From CAVPUA01 sp963708805 (GTDB taxonomy: Bacteria > Actinomycetota > Actinomycetes > Mycobacteriales > Jatrophihabitantaceae): a stretch of 64,000 bases of DNA. Below are positions 1 to 7,895 of the stretch, in pieces; the stretch's first letter is position 1; every line of letters begins with the position of its first letter. The position numbers were made by a program, and so were the translations under genes. The notes beneath the pieces were generated by a model. It saw only the letters and a program-made list of their open reading frames with translations, searched no databases and was not told the origin of the DNA. The stretch lies in NCBI GenBank assembly GCA_963708805.1, contig CAVPUA010000003.1, positions 1,364,001 to 1,428,000 of the forward strand. Direction: 5' to 3'.

Positions 1-217
1 AGACCTGCGACAAGGGGTGGGCCGCCCGGTAGTCGAGCAGATCCGAGGTGTCGAGGACGACGGGGGCGAGGTTGGCGTCGGGGTCGACGCCGGCCGCGGA
101 CGACCGGATCCACGACTCGGCGACGACCGTCCGGACGTGTTCGGCCGCCGCGCCGGTTTCGACGTAGTCGGCGTGCGCGCGTCGAAGGTCGTGCTGCGCG
201 CGATCGGACCGGGCCAC
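1..217 (-). CDS. N-terminus of a GAF/HTH-type transcriptional regulator (cut by window start)
   Basis: Reverse-strand reading frame running off the left edge, 72 codons visible. The start is fixed: a GTG at 217 begins V-A-R-S-D-R-A-Q, and an in-frame TGA lies two codons upstream. The visible protein includes AAEHVRTVVAESWIRSSAAG and GVDPDANLAPVVLDT, then LLDYRAAHPLSQV. The 'V..ES-W-x-RS...GVDPD...AAHPL' pattern is typical of the N-terminal region of actinobacterial AcoR-like regulators that carry a GAF domain followed by a Fis-type helix-turn-helix. Neither of those domains is inside the window, so the assignment rests on the N-terminal pattern alone. It is divergent from the lipoprotein gene that starts at 330. 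Confidence 0.55.
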   Translation of the reverse strand, partial: MARSDRAQHDLRRAHADYVETGAAAEHVRTVVAESWIRSSAAGVDPDANLAPVVLDTSDLLDYRAAHPLSQV

Positions 218-263
218 CTCTCAAGTCAAGCCCTGCGATGTCGTTTAGCAAAGAGTGGGTTCG

Positions 264-290
264 GGAACTGTGGATCCGCGCGAAATTGTT
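264..290 (+). promoter_or_regulatory. Candidate ECF SigE-type promoter of the lipoprotein gene
   Basis: GGAAC at 264-268 and GTT at 288-290, separated by 19 bases, resembles the envelope-stress ECF sigma promoter pattern (GGAAC, 17-19 bases, CGTT/GTT). It lies 40 bases upstream of the lipoprotein start. The -10 half is weaker than the one found in front of sigE at 39143, so this is a suggestion only. Confidence 0.3.
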
Positions 291-329
291 CGCCAGGGCT
301 CATGGCAGGTAAACATCTGGAGGAATTCA

Positions 330-1100
330 GTGAGGACGTCGGTAATCGCCGGAACCGCCCTGCTGGCGGGCGTGGTCGCCCTCTCGGGGTGCAGCAGCTC
401 GACCAAGGGAAGTGGCTCGGCCGGATCGTCGGCCACGTCGAGTTCAGCGGCGTCCTCGCCCAGTACGGTCTCGACCTCGGCCTCGACCTCGGCTTCCCCG
501 ACGGCTGCGCCGCCGAGCACGGCCACGCTGCTCGGGATCACGCTGCAGACCGGCGACCTGCCGACCACCTGGCAGGCGACGCCCTATCAGGCCGACCCGA
601 CCGACAAGAGCGATCAGGCGGCGCTGGTGACCTGCGCCGGCGGCAAGGACACCTCACCCGATCAGATCGGCGAGCAGCACTCGCCGGACTACGGGCTCGA
701 CGACGCGAGCATCTCCTCCGAGGCCGACAGCTTCAAGTCCCAATCCGACGTCGACGCCGACGTCGCTCTGATCAACAACCCCAAGACGTCTGCCTGTTAC
801 AACCAGCTGGCCAAGTCCGAGATCGAGCCGTCGCTGCCGAGCGGGAGCACGGTCAACAGCGCGGCGATCACGATCACGCCGGGAGCCAACGGCGGCCCGA
901 GCAATGTCGTCGGCACCGGGACCGGCCAGGTGAACGTCACCGTCCAGGGCCAGACCGCGACGGTCTATCTCAACGTCGCGTTCATCACCGGTCCGCTGAT
1001 CGAGGCCGAAGTGGACTTCGAGAACATCGGTTCCCCTGTCCCGGCCGACCTCCAGGCCGCCGCGATCAAGGCGGTCGCCACTCGGGCGGCGGCGGGCTGA
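330..1100 (+). CDS. Secreted lipoprotein, function unknown
   Basis: A 256-residue exported lipoprotein. The chosen GTG start at 330 follows GGAGGA at 319-324 and gives a short signal peptide (VRTSVIAGTALLAGVVALSG) ending in the lipobox L-S-G-C, so the mature protein should be anchored through its cysteine. A Ser/Thr/Ala-rich linker of about 50 residues follows, then a globular region (ATLLGITLQTGDLPTTWQ onward) with a Cys pair (LVTCAGG and SACYNQL) that could form a disulfide. The layout, linker plus roughly 190-residue extracellular domain, resembles the PknH-like/sensor-domain lipoproteins of actinobacteria, but I cannot assign a function. It ends two bases before the stop of the convergent GH13 gene. 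Confidence 0.8.
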   Translation: MRTSVIAGTALLAGVVALSGCSSSTKGSGSAGSSATSSSAASSPSTVSTSASTSASPTAAPPSTATLLGITLQTGDLPTTWQATPYQADPTDKSDQAALVTCAGGKDTSPDQIGEQHSPDYGLDDASISSEADSFKSQSDVDADVALINNPKTSACYNQLAKSEIEPSLPSGSTVNSAAITITPGANGGPSNVVGTGTGQVNVTVQGQTATVYLNVAFITGPLIEAEVDFENIGSPVPADLQAAAIKAVATRAAAG

Positions 1101-1101
1101 G

Positions 1102-2690
1102 TCAGCTCAGCTCGAACACGCCGTAGCCGAATCCGCCGGCGGTGATCTGGCCGTCGGCGATCTCGACTCCGGATGCGAGCAGTGGCTCAGCGGCTGCGTC
1201 GGGCAGTTCGATCGAGGCGGGCTCGCGGCGTGGGTTGACCACGACGAGGTGCGAGTCGCCGCGCCGGTAGACGAACGGGTAGCCCGCGTGCAGCACCTCG
1301 GGGTCGCCGGAGCCGCCGAGCGCGGGGATCGCCTTGCGCAGCGCGATCAGCCGGCGGACGAGGGTGAGCACCGACTGCGGGTCGTCGCGCTGGGCGGCGA
1401 CCGTGGGGCGCTGGGCCGAGGGATCGATCGGCAGGTAGAGCGCTTCGGCGGGAGCGGTCGAGAACCCGGCGTTCGCACTGTCGTCCCACTGCATCGGCGT
1501 GCGCGCGCCCGCGCGGTTGTAGTAGTCCGCGCGGATGATGCTGCCCTCCTTGTCGGGCAGGCCGGGCTGATAGCGCAGGCCGATCTCGTCGCCGTAGTAG
1601 ATCGACGGGATCGACCCCCACGTCAGCAGGAAGGTGAACGCCGCCCCCAGCTGCGCCTCGTCGCGCGTACCGCACGCCAGGCGGGAGAAGTCGTGATCGG
1701 CACTGGCCAGGATGATCGGACGACCAGGCCGGATCGTCCGCGCGCCCTTCCAGGCGTCGAGGAAGATCGCCGTCGAGCCCGCGCCCTCGGCGTCGAAGAA
1801 GCACGGCGCGGGCTCGACGAAGAACGACCGGCCCGCCCCGCCGTTGTTGAACAGCGCCGCGTGAGCCGCGTGGATCACGAGGAAGAAGTCGGCGTCGAAG
1901 GCGGCCGAGCCGGTCTGCGGTTCGACCCCTTCGGGAATGATCACCGCGTCCGGATAGGCGTCGGACAGCCAGGCCCGCAACTCCCGCCAGAGTGCGTCGT
2001 CGCCGCGAAGTCGGGATCGTCCTTGACGAGCGAGAACGCCATGTCGACGCGGAAGCCGGCCACCCCCCGGTCGAGCCAGAACGCCATGATGTCGCGCAGA
2101 GCCTGGCGGTTGCGGCGCGGGCCGGGCGCGTCGACCGGCTGTCGCCACGGCTCGCCCTCGGCCATCGTCGCGTAGCCGAAGTTCAGCGCCGGCTGGACCT
2201 CGTAGAAGTTCTTCAGGTAGTAGCCGCCGCGCGGACCGGGCGCCTCGACCCAGGGCGTCGGTCCGGGCACGCCGGCGTAGGTCTGCTGCGAACCGGGGTG
2301 GTCGGCCCAGATGTAGCGGTCGCCGAGCGGGTCGGGTCCGGTCGCGGCCAGCTCGGCCTGGAACCAGGCGTGCTCGCTGGACGTGTGCCCGGCCACGAGG
2401 TCGAGCAGCACCCGGATGCCCCGCTCGCGAGCCGCCGCCACGAACGCGATCAGGTCGTCGTTGGTGCCGTAACGGGGAGCGACTCGCAGGTAGTCCGAGA
2501 CGTCGTAGCCGGCGTCGGCGAACGGCGAGGCGAAGCACGGGTTGAACCAGATCGTGTCGATGCCCAGCCACTGCAGGTGATCGAGGTGGGCCAGCGCGCC
2601 GGGGAAGTCACCGATGCCGTCGCCGTTCGAGTCGGCGAACGACTGCGGGTAGATCTCGTAGATGACCGCGTCGCGCAGCCAGTCGCTCAC
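1102..2690 (-). CDS. GH13 alpha-amylase family glycoside hydrolase (frame broken near 2000)
   Basis: Hydrolase or transglycosylase of alpha-glucans. The N-terminal part (SDWLRDAVIYEIYPQSFAD) has the usual GH13 opening. Conserved regions are DLVAGHTSS (region I), GFRVDMAFSL with the nucleophile Asp near residue 216 (region II), IIPEGVEP with the acid/base Glu (region III) and ASADHDFSRL (region IV). Regions I and IV deviate from the usual DxxxNH and NHD. A single-base deletion near 2000 splits the protein into two frames. Both halves are intact, about 529 residues together, so I treat this as one gene. GTG start at 2690 overlaps the upstream cupin stop (GTGA), implying translational coupling in a glyA-cupin-GH13 operon. 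No signal peptide is seen, so it is probably cytoplasmic. The exact substrate (trehalose, glycogen, maltose) is not determined. Confidence 0.8.
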
Positions 2691-3043
2691 GAACCGGCCA
2701 CCCGGTTTCCGGGGTTGCCGTCGGCCTCGCCGTTCTGCGTCGTTCCCCGTGGCTCGACCATGAGCACGCGCGTGCCGGGTTCCGCGCGCGGGTGGTGGCT
2801 CACGCCGGCCGGGACGGTGTAGACGTCGAGCGGGCCGAGCGTCACCCTCGTGCCGGGCAGCTCGAGGTGCAGCCGCCCGCTCAACACGATGAAGATCTCG
2901 TCGGTGTCGGCGTGCACGTGGTCGACGAAGTCACCGTCGAGATTGGCCGCCTTGAGGTCGTAGTCGTTCACCTCGCCGACGACCTGGGGCGACCAGGCGC
3001 CGACGCCGTCCAGCACCGCACCGATGTTGATCTTCTCGCTCAT
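2687..3043 (-). CDS. Small cupin-domain protein
   Basis: A 118-residue single-domain cupin. The metal-binding cupin motifs are visible as DHVHADTDEIFIVLSGRL (H-x-H...E) near residues 41-58 and YTVPAGVSHHPRA near 75-87. Members of this group bind a metal or small sugar-like ligand; no reaction can be named. ATG at 3043 overlaps the glyA stop (ATGA), and its own TGA overlaps the GTG of the GH13 gene, so the three genes are tightly coupled. The C-terminal tail after VLMVEPRGT is short and polar. Confidence 0.8.
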   Translation of the reverse strand: MSEKINIGAVLDGVGAWSPQVVGEVNDYDLKAANLDGDFVDHVHADTDEIFIVLSGRLHLELPGTRVTLGPLDVYTVPAGVSHHPRAEPGTRVLMVEPRGTTQNGEADGNPGNRVAGS

Positions 3044-4497
3044 CCGAGGTCGAGTCCCGGGTAGAGCGGGTGCGCCGACAGCAGCTCGTTGGCCGCCGAG
3101 TGCGTCTTGTCGGCCACGCCGTCGGCGAGCGTGTACTTCGCCTTGGAGGCGCCCCCACTGGCGGCGGCGGCCGGAGTCGTCGAGGTCAGCACGTCGATCA
3201 TCAGCTCGGCGACCTTGTCGAAGTCGTCGGCGCCGAAACCGCGCGAGGTCAGCGCCGGCGTGCCGACCCGGACGCCGGAGGTGTACCAGGCGCCGTTCGG
3301 ATCGCGGGGCACCGCATTGCGGTTGGTGACGATGCCTGAGTCGAGCAGCGCCGACTCGGCCTGCCGCCCGGTGAGTCCGAAGGCCGAGACGTCCAGCAGC
3401 ACCAGGTGGTTCTCGGTGCCGCCGGTGACGAGCTTCGCGCCTCGACGCAGCAGGCCGTCGGCGAGCGACACCGCGTTGTCGGCCACCGCCTGGGCATAGG
3501 TCGCGAACGACGGCTGGCGGGCCTCGGCCAGCGCGACGGCCTTGGCCGCCATCACCTGGCCGAGCGGACCGCCGAGCACCATCGGGCAGCCGCGGTCGAC
3601 GGCGTCGGCGTACTCGGGCTGGCAGAGCACCATGCCGCCGCGGGGTCCGCGCAGCGACTTGTGGGTCGTCGTCGTGGTGACGTGGGCGTGCGGCACCGGG
3701 TCGAAGTCGCCGGTGAAGACCTTGCCCGCGACGAGCCCGGCGAAGTGCGCCATGTCGACCATCAGCGTCGCCCCGACCTCGTCGGCGATCTCGCGCATCG
3801 TGGCGAAGTTGATCTTGCGCGGGTAGGCCGAGTAGCCGGCGATCAGGATCAGCGGCTTGAACTCGCGCGCCTGCGCCCGGACGAGGTCGTAGTCGAGCAG
3901 CCCGGTCTCGGGGTCGGTGCCGTAGGACGACTGCTCGAACATCTTGCCCGAGATGTTGGGACGGAACCCGTGCGTGAGGTGGCCGCCGGCGTCCAGCGAC
4001 ATGCCCAGCGCCCGCTGGTTGCCGAGCGCCTTGCGCAGCGTCGACCAGTCGTCTTCGGACAGGTCGTTGACGTGTTTGGCTCCCGCCGCCTCGAGCGCGG
4101 GGGACTCGACGCGGTGGGCCAGGATCGCCCAGAACGCGACCAGGTTGGCGTCGATGCCCGAGTGCGGCTGGACATAGGCGTGCGGGGCCCCGAACAGGGC
4201 CTTGGCGTGGTCGGCGGCCAGCTGCTCGACGGTGTCGATGTTCTGGCAGGCGGCGTAGAAGCGGTGCCCGATCGTGCCCTCGGCGTACTTGTCGCTGAGC
4301 CAGTTGCCCATGGTCAGCAACGTCGCGGGAGAGGCGTAGTTCTCGCTGGCGATCAGCTTGAGCGAGCTGCGCTGGTCGGCCAGCTCGGCCCGGATCGCGC
4401 CGGCAACGTTGGGCTCGACGGCGCTGATCACGTCGAGGGCGGCTTGATAGGCGGTCGAGACCTTGGCGGCGTCGAATGGCAGGGACATCTCGGTCAT
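3040..4497 (-). CDS. glyA: Serine hydroxymethyltransferase (long form)
   Basis: PLP enzyme interconverting serine and glycine while charging tetrahydrofolate with a one-carbon unit. The PLP-lysine site is plain (TTTTTHKSLRGPRGG), as are the N-terminal IASENYASPATLL and MVDMAHFAGLVAGKVF motifs. At 485 residues it is some 60 longer than the usual 420-430, with an extended segment around LAHRVESPALEAAGAKHVND, as in the long SHMT group of several actinobacteria. I chose ATG 4497 because an AGGAGG precedes it at a normal distance; frame-open sequence further upstream falls in the riboswitch. First gene of glyA-cupin-GH13. A ZTP riboswitch sits in its leader, so expression should rise when folate one-carbon units run short. 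Confidence 0.95.
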   Translation of the reverse strand: MTEMSLPFDAAKVSTAYQAALDVISAVEPNVAGAIRAELADQRSSLKLIASENYASPATLLTMGNWLSDKYAEGTIGHRFYAACQNIDTVEQLAADHAKALFGAPHAYVQPHSGIDANLVAFWAILAHRVESPALEAAGAKHVNDLSEDDWSTLRKALGNQRALGMSLDAGGHLTHGFRPNISGKMFEQSSYGTDPETGLLDYDLVRAQAREFKPLILIAGYSAYPRKINFATMREIADEVGATLMVDMAHFAGLVAGKVFTGDFDPVPHAHVTTTTTHKSLRGPRGGMVLCQPEYADAVDRGCPMVLGGPLGQVMAAKAVALAEARQPSFATYAQAVADNAVSLADGLLRRGAKLVTGGTENHLVLLDVSAFGLTGRQAESALLDSGIVTNRNAVPRDPNGAWYTSGVRVGTPALTSRGFGADDFDKVAELMIDVLTSTTPAAAASGGASKAKYTLADGVADKTHSAANELLSAHPLYPGLDLG

Positions 4498-4532
4498 GTG
4501 GGCCTCCTGGCGACTGATGTCGGGATACGCGG

Positions 4533-4609
4533 GGCACCCAGGCGCGCGGCAGGTTGGTACCGGGCCGCTCCCCGATGGTCGTCCCATCTCGATGCGCCAG
4601 TCACGGCCC
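4533..4609 (-). promoter_or_regulatory. ZTP (pfl) riboswitch in the glyA leader
   Basis: Read on the reverse strand the leader has the pfl/ZTP architecture: GGGCCGTGACTGGCG (4609-4595), a small hairpin GATGG...CCATC, then GGGGAGCGGCCC closing the first stem (GGGCCG/CGGCCC), a linker, and the conserved 3' element CGCCTGGGTGCC (4544-4533). These are the invariant pieces of the ZTP aptamer, which senses ZTP/ZMP, the purine intermediate that accumulates when 10-formyl-THF is short. The 3' element CGCCTGG can alternatively pair with CCAGG overlapping the glyA Shine-Dalgarno (CCAGGAGG), which suggests control of translation initiation. glyA is a known class of target. Confidence 0.9.
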
Positions 4610-4640
4610 GCTGGCAGCGTACCGCGACGTCCGACACCGC

Positions 4641-4680
4641 TTGGTGCGGCCGATGCTAGGACGACCTACTATCTGTGTCA
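4641..4680 (+). promoter_or_regulatory. Likely sigma-A promoter giving a leaderless mRNA for the acyl-CoA dehydrogenase
   Basis: TACTAT at 4667-4672 is a good -10 hexamer and the ATG begins at 4680, seven bases after it, exactly where transcription should start. TTGGTG at 4641-4646 could act as -35, though the 20-base spacer is long. There is no Shine-Dalgarno before the ATG, consistent with a leaderless transcript. Confidence 0.5.
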
Positions 4681-5843
4681 TGAGCGTTGGTAACCCGGAC
4701 TTCCACCAGTACGAACTGACCGAGGAGCAGCGGATGCTGCGCGCGGCCGTCCGCGACCTCGCCGAGGACAAGATCGCTCCCCACGCCGCCGACGTCGACG
4801 AGCAGGCCCGGTTCCCGCAGGAGGCGCTGGACGCGCTCGTCCAGGCGGGGTTCCATGCCGTGCACATCCCGGAGGAGTACGGCGGCCCCGGTGCCGACGC
4901 CATCTCGGCCTGCATCGTGGTCGAGGAGGTCGCTCGCGTCTGCGCGTCGTCCTCGCTCATCCCGGCCGTGAACAAGCTCGGCAGCCAGCCGGTGATCCTG
5001 TCGGCCTCGGAGGAGCTGAAGAAGCAGGTGCTGACGCCGTTCGCGGCCGGCGACGCGATGTTCAGCTATGCGCTGAGCGAGCGCGAGGCGGGTTCGGACG
5101 CGGCGTCCATGCGCACCCGTGCCGTTCAGGACGGCGACCAGTGGGTGATCAACGGGACGAAGGCGTGGATCACCAACGCCGGCGTCTCGACCTACTACAC
5201 GGTGATGGCGGTGACCGACCCGTCCAAGGGCGCCAACGGCATCTCGGCGTTCGTCGTGCACAAGGACGATCCCGGCTTCTCGGTCGGCAACAAGGAACGC
5301 AAGATGGGCATCAAGGGCTCGCCCACCTGCGAGCTGCACTTCGAGGACTGCACGATCCCGCTCGATCGGATCATCGGCGAGCCCGGCACCGGCTTCAAGA
5401 CGGCGCTGCGCACGCTCGACCACACCCGGCTGGCCATCGGCGCCCAGGCGCTGGGCATCGCGCAGGGTGCCTTCGACCAGGCGCGCGACTACATCAAGCA
5501 GCGCCGCCAGTTCGGCCAGGCGATCTCGGACTTCCAGGGCGTCCAGTTCATGGTCGCCGACATGGGCATGCGCATCGAGGCGGCCCGGCAGCTGGTCTAC
5601 GCCGCGGCGGCGCGGGCCGAGCGCGACGAGCCGAATCTGACGTTCACTTCCGCCGCGGCCAAGGTGTTCGCCTCCGACACCGCGATGTCGGTCACCACCG
5701 ACGCCGTCCAGCTCTTCGGCGGGGCCGGCTACACGCGCGATTTCCCGGTCGAGCGGATGATGCGCGACGCCAAGATCACCCAGATCTACGAGGGCACCAA
5801 CCAGATCAACCGCATGGTGATGGCGCGCAACCTGCTCCGCTGA
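4680..5843 (+). CDS. Acyl-CoA dehydrogenase (FadE25-like)
   Basis: FAD flavoprotein introducing the alpha-beta double bond into acyl-CoA in beta-oxidation or branched-chain catabolism. 387 residues, full length. The N-terminal helical domain begins YELTEEQRMLRAAVRDLAED. The mid beta-domain has FSYALSEREAGSDAASMRT and WITNAG. The C-terminal domain has IKQRRQFGQAISDFQGVQF, and the catalytic Glu is in QIYEGTNQINRMVMARNLL. Start chosen at ATG 4680 because upstream in-frame codons fall in the promoter region and a -10 lies seven bases before it. It resembles the fadE25 type (Rv3274c), which in mycobacteria lies in the same broad neighbourhood as manB, fbiA and the LCP gene. A hairpin at 5853-5889 ends the unit. 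Confidence 0.92.
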   Translation: MSVGNPDFHQYELTEEQRMLRAAVRDLAEDKIAPHAADVDEQARFPQEALDALVQAGFHAVHIPEEYGGPGADAISACIVVEEVARVCASSSLIPAVNKLGSQPVILSASEELKKQVLTPFAAGDAMFSYALSEREAGSDAASMRTRAVQDGDQWVINGTKAWITNAGVSTYYTVMAVTDPSKGANGISAFVVHKDDPGFSVGNKERKMGIKGSPTCELHFEDCTIPLDRIIGEPGTGFKTALRTLDHTRLAIGAQALGIAQGAFDQARDYIKQRRQFGQAISDFQGVQFMVADMGMRIEAARQLVYAAAARAERDEPNLTFTSAAAKVFASDTAMSVTTDAVQLFGGAGYTRDFPVERMMRDAKITQIYEGTNQINRMVMARNLLR

Positions 5844-5852
5844 CCCGACCTT

Positions 5853-5889
5853 GGGACGAATCACCGCGCCAGGCGCGGGAATCCGTCCC
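5853..5889. terminator. Bidirectional hairpin between convergent genes
   Basis: An 18-base imperfect inverted repeat around a one-base centre: GGGACG...CGCGCC at the left pairs with GGCGCG...CGTCCC at the right, with three mismatches inside. It sits ten bases after the dehydrogenase stop and just before the stop of the convergent LuxR-type gene. No clear T-run follows on either side. Confidence 0.5.
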
Positions 5890-5894
5890 TGGGA

Positions 5895-6103
5895 TCAGAT
5901 CCAGCCGTTGCGGGCGGCCACGGCCACCGCCTGGGTGGCATTGCGCGCGCCCAGCCGGTCGGTGACCTCTGCGAGCATCCGGCGCACCGCGCGGTCCGAG
6001 TACGACAGTTCGCGCGCCACCTCGTGCAGCGAGTAGCCGTCCGCCATGCGGCCAGCAGATCGAGTTCGCGGTCGTCAGGCACCATCTCGAGCACAGCAGT
6101 CAT
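5895..6103 (-). CDS. Small stand-alone LuxR-type HTH protein (frame broken near 6050)
   Basis: About 69 residues. The start reads MTAVLEMVPDDRELDLLA. After a one-base deletion near 6050 the frame resumes as ADGYSLHEVARELSYSDRAV, then RRMLAEVTDRLGARNATQAV and AVAARNGWI, ending at 5895. This is a LuxR/GerE helix-turn-helix with no receiver or sensor domain. ATG 6103 is preferred over the TTG three codons upstream. Convergent with the acyl-CoA dehydrogenase. Such orphan HTH proteins occur in actinobacteria; the target is unknown. Confidence 0.6.
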
Positions 6104-6185
6104 GATCAACAAGAGCCGCCCCCGCCGCCCCTGATACCGATCGGGGAGGAATCCAGGTCGCGGCGCCGGTATTGCTCCCCGATCG

Positions 6186-7232
6186 TCAGAGCGTGAGGTC
6201 GAGGACGACCTTGACGTCGGTCGGCTGCTTGGCGAACCCGTCGGCGAAATCGGCCAGCGGCACGCGACGGGTGATCAACCGCGCCAGCCACGACTTGTCG
6301 GCCTGAGCCAGTGCGGCGATGCCCTGCTCGTAGTGACGACGGTTGGCGTTGACGGTCCCGAAGATGACCCCGTTGTGCAGGACGGCGTTGCGGTTCACCG
6401 AGCCGATGTCGACCGACACGGGATGGCCGACCTCGGACACGCCGGTGAGGCACACGATGCCGTCAGTGGCCGACTGGCCGAGCACGTCCAGGATCACCGA
6501 GGTCACGCCGGTGCACTCGACCACGATGTCGGGCGCGAGCCCCGACGCCGGCAGCGAGTTCGAGTGGTAGGTCGCGCCGAGATCAGTGACCAGCTGCGGT
6601 TTCGGCCCGTCGGTGACCCGGTCGAACACGTGCGTCTCGTAGCCGTGCTGGGTGGCCAGCAGCGCGGCGAGCAGCCCGACCGGGCCGGCGCCGGTGATCG
6701 CGGCGACCTTGGGCGCCCAGAACGCGCGCGGCCCGATCCGCTCGACCTGCTCCCACGCCTTGGCCACGATCGTGGTCGGCTCGAGCAGGACGCCGAGATC
6801 GCCGATGGACTCGTCGAGCTTGACGATCGCGTCCGGCGCCGCCCGCCACTGCTCACGGCCGAAGCCGTGCAGCCCGGCGATGCCGTGCTCGACGTAGCGG
6901 CCGTTCTTGCACATGTCCCACTCGCCGGCGGCGCACGCGGCGCAGGGCACCGGGTCGGGACGGCGCACGAAGCCGACGACATGATCACCGGGAGCGAAGC
7001 CGCTGCCGTCGGGCGCCTCGCGCACCCGCCCGAGGTTCTCGTGCCCGAGCACGAGGTAGTCCGATCCGGGCGGCGCCTCGCCGTACTGGGCCGCGACGAT
7101 CTCGGTGTCGGTGCCGCACAGCCCGATCGCCAGGCCGTCGACGAGCACGCTGCCCTCCGACTCGGGTGGCTCGGGGATGTCGCGGAGTTCGAGGGAGTTG
7201 GCCGTGCCGGGCGTGACGGTGAGAGCGCGCAT
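6186..7232 (-). CDS. Zinc-type alcohol dehydrogenase, glucose 1-dehydrogenase-like
   Basis: Medium-chain NAD(P)-dependent dehydrogenase, 348 residues. N-terminal GroES-like domain with a zinc ligand pattern LCGTDTEIV and GHENLGRVRE. Structural-zinc cysteines are in PVPCAACAAGEWDMC. The Rossmann fold begins VAAITGAGPVGLLAALLA. The C-terminal half (VLHNGVIFGTVNANRRHYEQ) matches the glucose-dehydrogenase C-terminal family, in which 'GTVNANRRHY' is characteristic, so a sugar substrate such as glucose is likely. Start at ATG 7232 (MRALTVTPGTANS). Sequence upstream in the same frame belongs to the end of the CoA-transferase gene, with no stop between them as the sequence stands. Confidence 0.85.
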   Translation of the reverse strand: MRALTVTPGTANSLELRDIPEPPESEGSVLVDGLAIGLCGTDTEIVAAQYGEAPPGSDYLVLGHENLGRVREAPDGSGFAPGDHVVGFVRRPDPVPCAACAAGEWDMCKNGRYVEHGIAGLHGFGREQWRAAPDAIVKLDESIGDLGVLLEPTTIVAKAWEQVERIGPRAFWAPKVAAITGAGPVGLLAALLATQHGYETHVFDRVTDGPKPQLVTDLGATYHSNSLPASGLAPDIVVECTGVTSVILDVLGQSATDGIVCLTGVSEVGHPVSVDIGSVNRNAVLHNGVIFGTVNANRRHYEQGIAALAQADKSWLARLITRRVPLADFADGFAKQPTDVKVVLDLTL

Positions 7233-7252
7233 GCGGCCAATCCTCGCCCGGC

Positions 7253-7895
7253 TCAGCTCCAGCGCGTCGACCAGGGGTGGTTCGGTGGCGGCGCGCACGT
7301 CGTGCAATCGTCACGTCCGGGGCCAGTTCGCGCAGCATCAGGCCGTCACCGGTGACGTCGATGACGGCGAGATCGGTGATGATGCGTCGAACGCACGCCT
7401 TGCCGGTCAGCGGCAGACGTGCACTCGTTGACGATCTTGGGCGTGCCGTCCTTGGCGGTGTGCTCCATCATCACGATCACGTGCTTGGCGCCGGCGGCCA
7501 GGTCCATCGCCCCGCCCATGCCCTTGATCATCTTGCCGGGGATGGTCCAGTTGGCCAGATCTCCCCGCGTCGACACCTGCATCGCGCCGAGGACGGCGAC
7601 GTCGATGTGACCGCCGCGGATCATTCCGAACGACAGCGCCGAGTCGAAGAACGAGGCCCCCGGCAGAACGGTGACGGTCTCCTTGCCCGCGTTGATCAAA
7701 TCGGCATCGACCTCGTCCTCGTACGGGTACGGCCCGACGCCGAGGACGCCGTTCTCGGAGTGGAGCACCACCTGCGATGCCGTCGGCGATGTGGTTGGGG
7801 ACCAGCGTCGGCAGGCCGATGCCCAGGTTGACGTACTGGCCGTCGGACAGTTCGGCGGCGACTCGGGCCGCGAGTTGATCACGGGTCCAGGCCAT
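7253..7895 (-). CDS. scoB: 3-oxoacid CoA-transferase subunit B (frame broken)
   Basis: Beta subunit of succinyl-CoA:3-ketoacid CoA-transferase, transferring CoA to acetoacetate. Start MAWTRDQLAARVAAELSDGQ and the SCOT-B motif YVNLGIGLPTLVPNHI are present. The catalytic Glu lies in the VVLHSENGVLGVGPYP segment, followed by GGHIDVAVLGAMQVS and DLANWTIPGKMIKGMGGAMD. Single inserted bases near 7783, 7415 and 7296 split the frame. The true C-terminus is unclear: a TGA at 7253 is reached only if one more base is lost, otherwise the frame runs on into the dehydrogenase. The start codon overlaps the stop of subunit A (TGATG), as expected for the pair. Confidence 0.8.

Noticed and set aside
17..1126. 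369-residue forward frame over the first kilobase
   Set aside because: Arg/Gly-rich shadow of the regulator fragment and the lipoprotein; the lipoprotein frame has a signal peptide, lipobox and ribosome site.
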